Positions 19,101-32,728 of a stretch of DNA of 64,000 nucleotides are shown here, piece after piece. The translations under genes and the position numbers were made by a program. The notes under the pieces are model-generated. The model saw only the letters and a program-made list of their open reading frames with translations. It was not told where the DNA came from and did no database searches. Position 1 is the stretch's first letter, and every line of letters begins with the position of its first letter. The DNA is from Verrucomicrobiota bacterium (lineage in GTDB: Bacteria > Verrucomicrobiota > Verrucomicrobiia > Opitutales > Opitutaceae), in contig JACTNC010000017.1 in the NCBI GenBank assembly GCA_014584295.1, positions 19,497 through 83,496 on the forward strand, given 5' to 3'.

Positions 19101-19488
19101 TGGCAGATTCGCGATCGGACAGGACTCGATCGGTGACGCGGCCATTGCGATCGATAGAGTATTCCGTATAGGTGCCCGCCCCTTCTGCACCCGCTTCGTA
19201 GGCGAAGATATCGTTGATATCGAGCATCGCGAAGTCCTCCATCTGCTGCTTGGTGACGACGGAGATCGAAGAGCCGAGATCCTCGAGACTGGAATTGAGC
19301 CGTGTGCCGGACATTGTATTTGTGGCGAGGTAGCCGGTGGTCGATTCCTTCACCTCAAAGGGTGAGAGCTGGACAACCTCGGTCTTGTCGGGACCCGTTT
19401 CGGTTACGGTGGCTTGCGTTTGCGCGTTGGTCGCGGAAACGGCGCCGAACATGGCCGCAAGGAAGGCTAGTGGGCGTTTGGATTTCAT
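16156..19488 (-). CDS. TonB-dependent receptor of the sulfated-pectin locus
   Basis: This 1110-residue outer-membrane active transporter has a signal peptide (MKSKRPLAFLAAMFGAVSA), the Opitutaceae-type lead-in VVQLSPFEVKESTTGYLATN, a plug domain (SISVVTKQQMEDF, FGLGEGSGTVNMVS) and a long beta-barrel ending in RSFVLTATFDL with a terminal aromatic-X-Leu. There is no N-terminal STN domain. That domain is encoded separately just upstream (19530-19934), followed further upstream by fecR and an ECF sigma gene, so signalling is apparently split between two proteins. No SusD homologue is present. It probably imports oligosaccharides released by the secreted enzymes. Confidence 0.93.
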   Translation of the reverse strand: MKSKRPLAFLAAMFGAVSATNAQTQATVTETGPDKTEVVQLSPFEVKESTTGYLATNTMSGTRLNSSLEDLGSSISVVTKQQMEDFAMLDINDIFAYEAGAEGAGTYTEYSIDRNGRVTDRVLSDRESANRVRGIGSANITRSGFASSGRVPVDPIDIDAVEISRGPNSSIFGLGEGSGTVNMVSSSANLNRAISTTQMRMDDTGGWRTSIDLNRALIPGKLAARVSAVYQHDEYHQKPSSYNTRRLNAMIRIQPFKRTSLRASFQSYLADGTRANTLTPRDGVSYWRELGSPTWDPVTQIATINGVATPFTGTTNPAGLGNQNRPGPILFVDNGGIQLWEISRMPAATATNGPSSVTGVNRLLESIAEPIRTGRPLFATFRGISDPSIYDYAHINLSGPNYQREEVATSTVEFEQFLLDTGRHTAAFQFAWQREDADRTRKTTVGSTTPVGTSGHLFVDPNSRLLDGSVNPYYLKPYLGVAEPVWTETPYEQDAYRAQLAYILDLTKEKSKWLRFLGRQQVLGYFEERKSKNHVYRFRDAMISDNPIYAPAGQPKGNQATTNGFVTSQLATRPYYHYYVGDAHGQNVDYAPSRAEYGTYDFVWYDPINKKWVTDQATFGAAGITEASAGENANSTVNLIQTKGAMLQSTFFGGRLVTTFGRRHDQSGNKRQNRAFLMPNGYDFDYARMDGWRGDWDIREGDTTTSGAVLRPFRDWSFIENASSGTGWSARLASVLQGTGFYYNQSNSFRPEEPAINILQEVLPNPTSNGKDYGFTISFGRKFMLRANHYTTHQINARADQSTNIANRSLQVDFADTRTTQPFTLQRQARNWISQRNPAISPTELESQVYAIMGLTQADLDAYAGQTVADITNIDAKGEEYELNYNPNNFWTLRANVTRAESIDGAQSPSNALWIEQRFKQWETIIDPRTGTKWLDTSYVGEFPSPGAETARGYVARTIETPLRIDRATRGTARPQIREWRFNLATSYKLAGITDNRTLRNFTVGGGVRWESKGAIGYYGIPLNGSLEAAEELDPSRPIWDKSHAYFDAFVSYQMRLFNDKVRARFQLNVRNIQESHARLQAVGAYPNGEGHTFRIVDPRSFVLTATFDL

Positions 19489-19529
19489 GGTTTGGTGATG
19501 GGTATCATTCTGGGTTGAAGATGGTTGGT

Positions 19530-19934
19530 TTACGGGCGGCCGCCGATTTCCGTCGGCGCCGCCCGTGATCCGTTTGGGTCGGGGGCCCTCGTCACCGCGA
19601 CGGCACCGCGATGCTTGCCCGGCGTCGCGATCAGACGGGTGCCGTTCAGCAACTGCTTGAGTGCATCTTGTGCGGTAAGCTCGCCCTTTACGGCATTGGT
19701 CTTGGCGCCAGCGATCTCCCTGGCTGAATAGAGCAATTCCAAGCGGGCTTGCTGTGCAAACTGCTTGAGGGCGACGTGCGCATCGCCCGCGGGCACGTTG
19801 AATGTTCTTTTGGTCGTATCTCCAATATCAATGTCTTCGCTGCGCAGAGCCGTGGCCGTGAGGCAAACGACACAGAGTACACAAAACAGGCGACTCCAGC
19901 GTGCAGGAATGATGTACAGGGAAATGGGGAGCAT
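19530..19934 (-). CDS. Stand-alone secreted STN-domain protein
   Basis: This ~134-residue protein is counted from an ATG at 19934 (MLPISLYIIP) with an uncleaved or cleaved N-terminal signal. The body is an STN (secretin/TonB short N-terminal) domain: RTFNVPAGDAHVALKQFAQQ, LELLYSAREIAGAKTNAVKG, LTAQDALKQLLNGTRL. In FecA-type transducers this domain is the periplasmic N-terminus that contacts FecR. Here it is a separate gene 41 bp before the TBDR and ~120 bp after fecR, all on one strand. It could be a signalling adaptor between the TBDR and FecR. A longer start at 19982 is possible but adds non-signal-like residues. Confidence 0.8.
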   Translation of the reverse strand: MLPISLYIIPARWSRLFCVLCVVCLTATALRSEDIDIGDTTKRTFNVPAGDAHVALKQFAQQARLELLYSAREIAGAKTNAVKGELTAQDALKQLLNGTRLIATPGKHRGAVAVTRAPDPNGSRAAPTEIGGRP

Positions 19935-20053
19935 GGTGTGGGGCACGGAGGCCCCGTGGCACATCCCTGATAGACGAACCAATCCGCGAAGCCTAACTAA
20001 GGCCGCTGGAAATTTTTCCCGAAAAACTTCAGGAGGTGCGGAGCCCTAGCACT

Positions 20054-21136
20054 TCAGTTTGATTGCAGCGAGGCAGCTTTCCGCCGGAGGATGGTCTCGT
20101 TGCCGTGGCGTTCGCTCACGATTCCAAAACTTTGCTCAAGAACCTCGAGGAATGCCTCATAACCTTGGGGAGCGAAGGTTCCGCCAAACGGCTCGGACCG
20201 CAGCGACGGATCGCCGATTGCGAGCTGATGGCGATTGTACCGATTGAACTCGGCGACAACCTCGGCGAGAGGCGTGTCCGTAAACTCCAGCCGACCCTGC
20301 TGCCACGCGAGCGCACTTTCCATGCGCTGTGCGTCCATCGGAGCAACGATAACCTGCGGCCGCTCATTGGCGTACTTAGGGGGAAGAGAAACCGTTGCCT
20401 GCTCGCCCGCGACAATCATGTGTGCTGGGACGGAACTATCAGGTGCTGAGATTGAAGGGCTCACAGGCGAAGGATTCACACTGACCTTGCCCTCCTTTAC
20501 GAGAACTTCGACAGATTCAGGACGAAACCGCACGTTGAACTCGGTGCCGACCGCGCGTACTGAAATGGTGCCTGCATCGACCCAGAAGGGACGCTGGGGA
20601 TTCTTAGCGACAGAAAAAAACGCCTCGCCACGCGTGAGGTGAATCCGCCGCGCCTTTGCCGTATAGTCGGCCACGACGGCGCTATCGGTGTTCAAGCGCA
20701 GCACGGAGCCATCGGGCAGTTGTACCGTTTGCGATGCGCCTGCTGCAGTAGAAAAAGTCCTTGAGTAATTATCCCCTGTGACCGGCAAGTTCAGGCTCAA
20801 GATTCCAACGATTGCGAGAATGGCCGCAGCCGCAAAAGAAAGGGGCGCGAGCCAGCGCCTGCGTCGATTTGCGTGTGTGGCATCGATATCGAATGGAATT
20901 TCGACGTACGGCGCATCCGCAGGCGCAAGCGAGGGGTCGCGCAGGCGGTCGAGAAGGCGGGAGGTCTCATTCATCTCCGCAAGTATCGAGGCATGGCGAG
21001 GATCGCGCTTCAGCCACGCTTCGAACTCCCGGTGATCCTCATTTCGCAATCCGTTCCGGATGCGCAGCGTCCACGCGGCCGCCTCGTGTTCAGCGGTTCT
21101 CAGATGGGGCGAAGGTGAATTGCTGCCCGGGTTCAT
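20054..21136 (-). CDS. FecR-type anti-sigma factor
   Basis: This ~360-residue protein has an N-terminal anti-sigma domain (AAWTLRIRNGL, REFEAWLKRDPRHA), one transmembrane helix (WLAPLSFAAAAILAIVGI), then the periplasmic FecR domain (YSRTFSTAAGASQTVQLPDG, GEAFFSVAKN, VRAVGTEFNVR) and a C-terminal domain (FTDTPLAEVVAEFNRYN). It would hold the neighbouring ECF sigma factor inactive until the outer-membrane signal arrives. The start at 21136 overlaps the sigma-factor stop by 4 bp, indicating translational coupling and supporting this start over a longer frame reaching 21301. Confidence 0.92.
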   Translation of the reverse strand: MNPGSNSPSPHLRTAEHEAAAWTLRIRNGLRNEDHREFEAWLKRDPRHASILAEMNETSRLLDRLRDPSLAPADAPYVEIPFDIDATHANRRRRWLAPLSFAAAAILAIVGILSLNLPVTGDNYSRTFSTAAGASQTVQLPDGSVLRLNTDSAVVADYTAKARRIHLTRGEAFFSVAKNPQRPFWVDAGTISVRAVGTEFNVRFRPESVEVLVKEGKVSVNPSPVSPSISAPDSSVPAHMIVAGEQATVSLPPKYANERPQVIVAPMDAQRMESALAWQQGRLEFTDTPLAEVVAEFNRYNRHQLAIGDPSLRSEPFGGTFAPQGYEAFLEVLEQSFGIVSERHGNETILRRKAASLQSN

Positions 21137-21777
21137 TGGCTCCCCTTCCCCAGCACACCGCGCTCCTTCAGGTAGGTGCGGCAGCGCGTGAGTCCGATAA
21201 CCATCTGCGCATTCACGGTGTGAATCGACAATCCAAGCCGTTCCGCAATCTGTCGGTTCGAGAGGCCATGGATTCTCTGCAGCGCCATGATTTCGCGACA
21301 CCGACCCGGCAGGCTATGGATTGCCTCATGCAGAATTTCAATTTCCTGTGTGCGGCAGACATGTTCGGCGACATTGTTTCCGTCTGCTAAGACGAATGAA
21401 CGCTCCTCGCTAACTAACCCCTCGGTCGGGGCGACTCGATTTCTCCGCACCAGATCGAGGGCAACGTTCCGAGCCGTCGCAAAAAGAAATGCTTTTGCGT
21501 TCGAGATCTTGCCGGCATTGCGTGCGCGCAGGAGTCGCAGGTACGATTCCTGGACCAAGTCATCCGGATCCATCAGGGATGGAAATTGCGCGCGGAGCCA
21601 TGCCCGCAAGGCGCTGGCGTGAGGGCGCACTTCCTGGTCAAACCAGCGGGCGGTTTCAATATCTTGGGGCGGCACGGTGAGAGGCAGGTGAGGTGATTTG
21701 TATGCCGCGCGAACTACGAAACAAGCGAATTCAGGCTCTGCCTTTGGTTCATGGAGAGGGGGCACCAAGGAAGACAT
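21133..21777 (-). CDS. ECF-family RNA polymerase sigma factor (FecI-like)
   Basis: This 214-residue sigma-70-family factor has region 2 (LRAWLRAQFPSLMDPDDLVQ, AKAFLFATARNVALDLVRR) and region 4 (LPGRCREIMALQRIHGLSNR, QIAERLGLSIHTVNAQM), with a linker and no region 3, as in ECF sigma factors. It heads the minus-strand locus and overlaps fecR by 4 bp. It probably activates the TBDR and downstream esterase/sulfatase genes; its target promoter was not identified by eye. Confidence 0.92.
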   Translation of the reverse strand: MSSLVPPLHEPKAEPEFACFVVRAAYKSPHLPLTVPPQDIETARWFDQEVRPHASALRAWLRAQFPSLMDPDDLVQESYLRLLRARNAGKISNAKAFLFATARNVALDLVRRNRVAPTEGLVSEERSFVLADGNNVAEHVCRTQEIEILHEAIHSLPGRCREIMALQRIHGLSNRQIAERLGLSIHTVNAQMVIGLTRCRTYLKERGVLGKGSQ

Positions 21778-21910
21778 GTTCTGCGGAAGTTGGATCCGAT
21801 CGATCAGGCTGATTGGTCAGCCGGAACCAAGAAATTCGGATTGAGCGTTGAAATGGAAACCCGTGTAGTAGCATTCCGTGACTTGGCCGATGGGCTGCGC
21901 ACATGATCTG

Positions 21911-23071
21911 ATGAAATTGCAATTCCTTCCATTGCCGGTGCGCCGATTGCTTGGCGTGAAAGTGCCGTCGCCCAAGCCTGCCTATCACTTTCTGGACCAG
22001 CCGGGTTCGCTCGGGCCCCTGCTTGCCGCGCTCGATCGCGTGGACGAGGTGACCCTCGATACTGAGGCAGACAACATGTACCACTACAAGATGCGGCTCT
22101 GCCTGCTGCAGTTTCTTGTCGATGGAGAAATCTTTCTTGTCGATGTGATGGCGCCGGGCATCGAAGCGAAACAGATCTGGCCGCGGCTTGCGAAGAAGCA
22201 TCTCGTGATGCACGGCAGCGACTTTGATCTGAGGCTTCTTTTCGCAGAGTGCGGTTTTCGCGCGAAGAGCCTGTTCGACACCATGCTTGCGGCGCAGTTG
22301 CTCGGTCGACAGCGCGTGGGACTTGCCTCGCTTCTGGAGGAGCATTTCGGCGTCGCTTTGGACAAGGAAGGACAGAAGGCGAACTGGTCGAAGCGTCCGA
22401 TTTCACCCAAGTTGCGCGACTACGCGGCGCGCGATGTCGCGCATCTGCCGGACCTTCGCAATCTGCTCCTCCGGGAACTGGCCAAGCGCGACCGATTGGA
22501 GTGGCTCGATCAGCAGTGTCAGCGTCAGATCGAAGCCGGTGCCGAAGGGTTTGCGCCACCGGATGAGAATGACTGGAGAATTGGAAAATCCGAGCGCATG
22601 CGCGGCAAGGGACTGACTGTCCTGCATGCGGTCTGGCACTGGCGGGAAAAGACTGCGCAGCGCCTGGATGTGCCTCCGTTCAAGGTGTGCTCCAATGAGG
22701 TACTGGTTCGATATGCCCAGGCTGCGGAGGATGGGTGTGACGAGCGTGCGATCCTGGATGCTCATCATCTTGGCAGGCGACACGATCGGTTGATTGCTTC
22801 ACTGGCGTCCGCTGTGCGCGCGGGCCTGGAGAGGGATCCGCAGACCCTGCCGCGTCGGCGTGGAAGGGATCCAAATCATCTGCCGCTGACGCCGGAGGAA
22901 ATTGCGTTGCAGGATCAATTGAAGGCGGGACGCGACCGCATTGCCGCCAAGCTCGCTATTGAACCCACACTGATTGCCAATCGCAGCCAGCTGGCGCAGA
23001 TCGCACGGGCTCCCGACAAGATTGCCAAGGTGCTGCTGCCCTGGCAGACTGAATTGATGACGAACGCGTGA
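21911..23071 (+). CDS. rnd: Ribonuclease D-like exonuclease
   Basis: This 386-residue 3'-5' exoribonuclease has the DEDDy catalytic blocks: TLDTEADNM (Asp/Glu), HGSDFDLRLL (Asp) and YAARDVAHL (Tyr/Asp). An HRDC-like region follows from about residue 210 (LTVLHAVWHWREKTAQRLDVP). The start at 21911 (ATG, MKLQFLP) is used because an earlier in-frame ATG at 21878 gives a non-family N-terminal extension. RNase D trims tRNA 3' ends. It is divergent from the ECF sigma gene and monocistronic. Confidence 0.88.
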   Translation: MKLQFLPLPVRRLLGVKVPSPKPAYHFLDQPGSLGPLLAALDRVDEVTLDTEADNMYHYKMRLCLLQFLVDGEIFLVDVMAPGIEAKQIWPRLAKKHLVMHGSDFDLRLLFAECGFRAKSLFDTMLAAQLLGRQRVGLASLLEEHFGVALDKEGQKANWSKRPISPKLRDYAARDVAHLPDLRNLLLRELAKRDRLEWLDQQCQRQIEAGAEGFAPPDENDWRIGKSERMRGKGLTVLHAVWHWREKTAQRLDVPPFKVCSNEVLVRYAQAAEDGCDERAILDAHHLGRRHDRLIASLASAVRAGLERDPQTLPRRRGRDPNHLPLTPEEIALQDQLKAGRDRIAAKLAIEPTLIANRSQLAQIARAPDKIAKVLLPWQTELMTNA

Positions 23072-23185
23072 TGCGGTGCGATTGCGAGTCAGGCACAGCC
23101 TTCATGTGATCGACGATTCTCGGAATCTTATGCGAGCCCACGATTGGGCTTTGGCGCCCGGGAGATGTGTCTGGTCAACTCTGCT

Positions 23186-23419
23186 TCAATTGCAGCCGCA
23201 GCCGCTGCCTCCGACGCCGCGTCCGCCGGTTGTCGATTCCCGCGAAAAATAGATGTGTTCGCTCATGGCAGTCGCGAGGGGGTCGCGATCAGGTCGCATG
23301 GAATATTCCGCCAGCGTTCCCCGCTCCCAGGGTTGCACACGGACCGTTTCACATCCCGCAAGGAGAAGTGCCGCGCCGGCGGCGATCAGAATCAGTGCGC
23401 TTTGGAAGCGTCGGTTCAT
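23186..23419 (-). CDS. DUF4266 family small lipoprotein
   Basis: This 77-residue lipoprotein has a signal peptide ending in LLAGC (lipobox), then the DUF4266 hallmarks VQPWERGTLAEYSM, DRDPLATAMSEHIYFSRE and a glycine/cysteine tail GGRGVGGSGCGCN. In other bacteria this family is coded with a TlpA-type thioredoxin and a DUF3570 outer-membrane-like protein. Here it overlaps the thioredoxin gene by 4 bp, and the DUF3570 gene upstream is only a remnant. Function unknown; the conserved C-terminal cysteines hint at metal or redox chemistry. Confidence 0.85.
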   Translation of the reverse strand: MNRRFQSALILIAAGAALLLAGCETVRVQPWERGTLAEYSMRPDRDPLATAMSEHIYFSRESTTGGRGVGGSGCGCN

Positions 23420-23991
23420 GGGGCAGGAGGCGATTCCTTGAGGAGCGATTGGATTTCGTTCCTGAGTTCGAGTTCCGTCTTGCGACCGAAGTAGCCTGTG
23501 TGAATGGCACGTACCCTGCCATCACGTGCAATGAGGTAAGCGGTAGGCATGGATTTCACTTGGACGGCCTTGACGAGCGACTTGGTGCTGTCGTGGGTGA
23601 CGGGGAATGTGGGTTTGAGCTTTTCAACGAAAGCATTGTGGGCGGCAGGCTTATCATCGACACCCACGGCGATGATGACGAGTCCGGCCGCATGAAACTC
23701 GTCGTAAATTTTCGAATAGATCGGAAACGAGGCTTTGCAGGGCGCGCACCAGGATGCCCAGAAATCCAGAAGCACGACCTTGCCGTCCGTCGGCGGAAGG
23801 GTGTTTGGGGTGAGGTTGTAGTTGGAAAGGACGGGGCAAGGATCACCCACCTTGAGCCCAGAAGGGGCAGGAGATTCTGCCGCCGGGGCAACGGCAACCA
23901 AAAGTAAGCCGAACCCAGCGGAAGAGATAAGGGCGAACTTGCGTACGATTCGGGAGAATGCGAGCGGCTGAATGGAAATCAGGGATGGCAT
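23416..23991 (-). CDS. TlpA-like periplasmic thioredoxin-fold protein
   Basis: This 191-residue secreted protein has a signal sequence, a thioredoxin fold and the active-site motif WASWCAPCKASF (CxxC), with cis-Pro region SMPTAYLIARDG near residue 150. It presumably exchanges disulfides outside the cytoplasm. The gene overlaps the DUF4266 lipoprotein gene by 4 bp and starts 4 nt after the stop of the decayed DUF3570 gene. A DUF3570-TlpA-DUF4266 arrangement is often seen; here the first member is broken. Confidence 0.88.
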   Translation of the reverse strand: MPSLISIQPLAFSRIVRKFALISSAGFGLLLVAVAPAAESPAPSGLKVGDPCPVLSNYNLTPNTLPPTDGKVVLLDFWASWCAPCKASFPIYSKIYDEFHAAGLVIIAVGVDDKPAAHNAFVEKLKPTFPVTHDSTKSLVKAVQVKSMPTAYLIARDGRVRAIHTGYFGRKTELELRNEIQSLLKESPPAP

Positions 23992-23994
23992 TGC

Positions 23995-24250
23995 CTAGAA
24001 CAGTAGCTTTGCGCCCAGAGTAATGATTGATGCGGAAGGGTAGGCGCTGGGTGAGGTTAAATCGTCGCGACCATGCATGGCATAGTTTTCGAAGGCTGCG
24101 TCCAATTGGAGGGAATCTTTCGGCATCCAAACAAGCTTGATGCCGAAAGCAGTGGTTCGCAATGCAGAGAGACGGTAGTCGGCGGAATAGTGTGGTGCGA
24201 TGGGTTTCGTTCACGTCCAACAACCGTTGGAGGCGCAATCATCCCAGGTA
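23995..24250 (-). pseudogene. Remnant of a DUF3570 protein gene (C-terminal end only)
   Basis: Reading the minus strand into the stop at 23995-23997 gives a DUF3570-type C-terminus: YSADYRLSAL, then FGIKLVWMPKDSLQLDAAFE, then SPSAYPSASIITLGAKLLF. Just upstream, in a different frame, a second DUF3570-like stretch reads LLDVNETHRT, with a stop separating the two. The original gene has thus lost its 5' part and the segment between these blocks. Both frames are read directly; family assignment rests on recognising the C-terminal pattern. The adjacent tlpA-like and DUF4266 genes remain intact. Confidence 0.72.
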
Positions 24251-24272
24251 TGGAAACGCGCCTGTTGGCCGA

Positions 24273-25757
24273 CTAGTTGCCTTTGGTAGAAAGCTGTTTC
24301 TGCGCGGTTTTTGACACCGCGTTCTCGGACGCGTCAAAGCGGATCAGGGCTGTTGGATCCTGGATGCGGAGGTCGGAAACCAGCCGTTCGTAGTTTGCGA
24401 TCTTGGAGCGACAGACGTAGAGCATGGCGTTTCGCTCATCATCGGTCCTGTAGCCAGGTGTGAGCTTAAGGGCGTTCAATTTCTCGACGCTTTCCCTGTA
24501 GAAGGGCAGGGCAACCTGCTCGATCCAGTCGGCCAACTCGGTTGAATCTCCGCCTTTCTTGATTTTTTCTAAGTGCGCCGCCTGCTCCCGTCGGATTGTC
24601 ACTTCCCTGCCGTGCATGGCCGCATCATAGGTGCGCTCGAGCGCGAGCCGGTCGCGAAAGCGGTAGTCATAGCGAGGGGAAAGCGCAACCGCCGCAGCGC
24701 TGAGCGCGATTGTTGCACCGAGTGCCAGCAGCATCCGGCCCCGCTGACGCAGGGAGCGGATTCCAGGATGCGGTGGCAGCGCCAGTATCCAGCCGAGTCC
24801 AAATCCCGACACGAATCCGCCGATGTGCGCGGCATTGTCGATGCGTGGATGGATGAACCCGTAAAGCAGGTTGTAGCCGGCGAAGAAGAGGACGCTCTTC
24901 AGGACGGGGCGAAGGACGAGCGAGGGCGTGGAGGCCTTTTCCTTGAGCATGAATCCGAGCAGCATGCCGTAGACACCGAACACGGCGCCGGAAGCGCCCG
25001 CGCTCCAGGTGCGGTCCTGGTTCCAGAGAAGTGACGAGAACCCCGAGAGGATTCCGCTCGCCATGTAGGCGAGGGCGAAGGGCAGGCGGCCGAGCAGACG
25101 TTCCACCACGCGGCCGGCATCGAGGAGCGCCCACATGTTCAGGCCGAGATGCACGATACCGTAGTGGGCAAACATCGCGGTGATGAGCCGCCACCATTCG
25201 CCCTGTGTCGTCGCGGCCCCATTGTTTGCCGCGAATTCAATGTACGGCCGCATGCTGGCAACCTCGATCCACCCCGCACCGAAGAAGCCCATGACCACAA
25301 AGGCGAAGACATTGAGGGCGATCAGCATTGTGGTGACGCTTCGCCACGGGCTCGCCGCCTGCGGAAGTGCATCCAGGCTGGCGTGAAACCGTGAGAGTTC
25401 ATTGAAGGCCTGATCTGTCTCTGCGGGAAGGGAATGGCAGATGGCGGTTGCGTCTTCTGCAGAATCGCACGTGAAACGAAGCGTGCGTCGGTTGCGAGGA
25501 TTCGACGCATCGCCGACATCGAACTCGATGATGCGGCCGCTGCCGCGGAGATTCCTGATCTCTGAAGAGGTAAGGATCCGCTTTGCGGGGCGGGAAATCA
25601 GTGCGTTGGTCCTGGCCCTGAGTTCAAGGATCGGCTCTGTAGGGAAAATCTCGACCACGCCGCGTCCGATCAATTCCGGGCTGCGGAAGCTGAAGAAGCT
25701 TCCGAAATCGACAGAGTAGGTGGATCGTGTCACGTGCCGTGGCCCGGTTTCAGTCAT
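24273..25757 (-). CDS. Rhomboid-family intramembrane serine protease
   Basis: This 494-residue membrane protein has an N-terminal cytoplasmic region (about residues 1-135), the rhomboid core with NMWALLDAGRVVERLLG, the catalytic serine in AGASGAVFGVYGML and the catalytic His in NAAHIGGFVSGFGLGW, and a C-terminal soluble tail of about 130 residues (TYDAAMHGREVTIRREQ and on). Hydrophobic segments include TTMLIALNVFAFVVMGFF and LLALGATIALSAAAVAL. Substrates unknown. It lies 22 bp after the Smr gene in the gyrB-gyrA-smr-rhomboid direction and may be cotranscribed. Confidence 0.9.
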   Translation of the reverse strand: MTETGPRHVTRSTYSVDFGSFFSFRSPELIGRGVVEIFPTEPILELRARTNALISRPAKRILTSSEIRNLRGSGRIIEFDVGDASNPRNRRTLRFTCDSAEDATAICHSLPAETDQAFNELSRFHASLDALPQAASPWRSVTTMLIALNVFAFVVMGFFGAGWIEVASMRPYIEFAANNGAATTQGEWWRLITAMFAHYGIVHLGLNMWALLDAGRVVERLLGRLPFALAYMASGILSGFSSLLWNQDRTWSAGASGAVFGVYGMLLGFMLKEKASTPSLVLRPVLKSVLFFAGYNLLYGFIHPRIDNAAHIGGFVSGFGLGWILALPPHPGIRSLRQRGRMLLALGATIALSAAAVALSPRYDYRFRDRLALERTYDAAMHGREVTIRREQAAHLEKIKKGGDSTELADWIEQVALPFYRESVEKLNALKLTPGYRTDDERNAMLYVCRSKIANYERLVSDLRIQDPTALIRFDASENAVSKTAQKQLSTKGN

Positions 25758-25779
25758 GAAGTCTGGATCATGCCCGTTC

Positions 25780-26076
25780 CTAACCCGGTGGCAACAGGCT
25801 CACCATGGTCGCGCCCCACGAGCCGCTGGATTCATCGCCCAAACGATACGAATGCACGTGGCGTGATTTTTGCAGGAGGGTGTGCACGGTGGTGCGCAGG
25901 GTGCCGGTTCCCTTCCCATGAATGATGCGCACAGACAGGATATTTCGCGCCCTGCATGCATCAAGGTAGGCCGGAATCAACTCGCCTAGATCGCACGGCT
26001 GAAAGGTGTGCAGGTCCAGTTCCCCCGTGATGGGGAGCGGGACGGGCGCATCGGGGGACTCTGGCTCGGTGGGCAT
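25780..26076 (-). CDS. Smr-domain protein
   Basis: This ~98-residue protein has the small MutS-related (Smr) domain: GELDLHTFQP (LDLHxx motif), VRIIHGKGTGTLR (HGxGTG) and a C-terminal GSWGATMVSLL. Smr domains are nucleases acting on DNA or stalled ribosome mRNA. The start at 26076 is chosen because a longer frame from 26172 overlaps the end of gyrA by ~50 bp; it gives a 46-bp spacing after gyrA. Confidence 0.85.
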   Translation of the reverse strand: MPTEPESPDAPVPLPITGELDLHTFQPCDLGELIPAYLDACRARNILSVRIIHGKGTGTLRTTVHTLLQKSRHVHSYRLGDESSGSWGATMVSLLPPG

Positions 26077-26122
26077 GAATCCGCGGAGGCAGTGATGGGC
26101 AGAGAGTTTTGCCAGGGCTGGG

Positions 26123-28639
<2,517 letters not shown>

Positions 28640-28745
28640 GAAGAATGGAAAAGGAGTTTAACGCATTGAGGCGGGGACGCGGCGGGCGGATGCGAGTGTG
28701 GATTTGGCTTCGCGTCTCCGTGTCTTCGCGCTTCAGCGCTTGGAC

Positions 28746-31872
<3,127 letters not shown>

Positions 31873-31916
31873 TTGATGAGCAAACACCTGATAACTTTCA
31901 GCAGCGCGATTTTGCC

Positions 31917-32627
31917 ATGACGCCCGTCCTTGAGAAACTGCTGATCCTCCAAGGGAGGGATCGTCGACGGCTGGATTTGGAGAAGGAATTGAAGTCGGTT
32001 CCGACGGATATTGAGGCGATTGAGCGAAAGATCCAGGCCGAGCGCTCCGCGATTGAGGCCGCCAAGCTCGATTGGCAAAAGCTCGAATCCCGCCGGAAGG
32101 ACCTCGAAAACGAAATTGCCTTGGCGGAGCAGAAGCTGGGCAAATATCGCACCCAGCAGATGGAGGTGCGCAAGAACGACGAATTTCGGGCATTGGGGCA
32201 CGAGATCGAGTTGGTCGAGGGGCAAATCGGCGCACTTGAGGAGACCGAACTGAACGTCCTTTACGAGATCGAGGCTGCGAAAGCCAAGTTTGCGGCTGCG
32301 GAGAAGGAGATGAAAAACAATATCTCCGGATACGAGGCACGCATTCGGTCCCACCGGGATCGCGAGGCTGTTCTAACCGCTGAGCTGGAAGCCGCTCGCG
32401 GGGAGGTCACTCAGGCGCGCACCCCGTTGGGAGAGACCCTGTTGCGGTTGTACGATCGGATCGCGGCGAGGCACATGCCGGTTTGTGTTCCGGTGTCCGG
32501 TGGAAAATGCGGCGGTTGTCACCTCAAGGTTTCATCGGAAGTCGAATCCGCAGTTCGCCTCAAGGCCGACCCCAATGGTCAGATGCCGATGTGCGACCAG
32601 TGTGGACGGATCGTCTACGTGGAGTAG
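31917..32627 (+). CDS. Coiled-coil C4-type zinc-ribbon protein (COG1579)
   Basis: This 236-residue protein has about 170 residues of heptad-rich coiled coil (LDLEKELKSVPTDIEAIERK, IALAEQKLGKY, FRALGHEIELVEGQIGALEE) and a C-terminal zinc ribbon with CxxC pairs in GGKCGGCHLKV and MCDQCGRIVYVE. The family is widespread, often described as a nucleic-acid-binding protein, but its role is not settled. It lies between the Rrf2 regulator and rnpB on the same strand. Confidence 0.9.
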   Translation: MTPVLEKLLILQGRDRRRLDLEKELKSVPTDIEAIERKIQAERSAIEAAKLDWQKLESRRKDLENEIALAEQKLGKYRTQQMEVRKNDEFRALGHEIELVEGQIGALEETELNVLYEIEAAKAKFAAAEKEMKNNISGYEARIRSHRDREAVLTAELEAARGEVTQARTPLGETLLRLYDRIAARHMPVCVPVSGGKCGGCHLKVSSEVESAVRLKADPNGQMPMCDQCGRIVYVE

Positions 32628-32728
32628 GGTCGGCCAAGGGGATGGCTGATTTTCCCGGGTAGCCGTGGCTTGCCTTTCGTGCGACACGGAATCATGTCTG
32701 CTTTTCCGCGGTTGGCGGATCGAACGCG

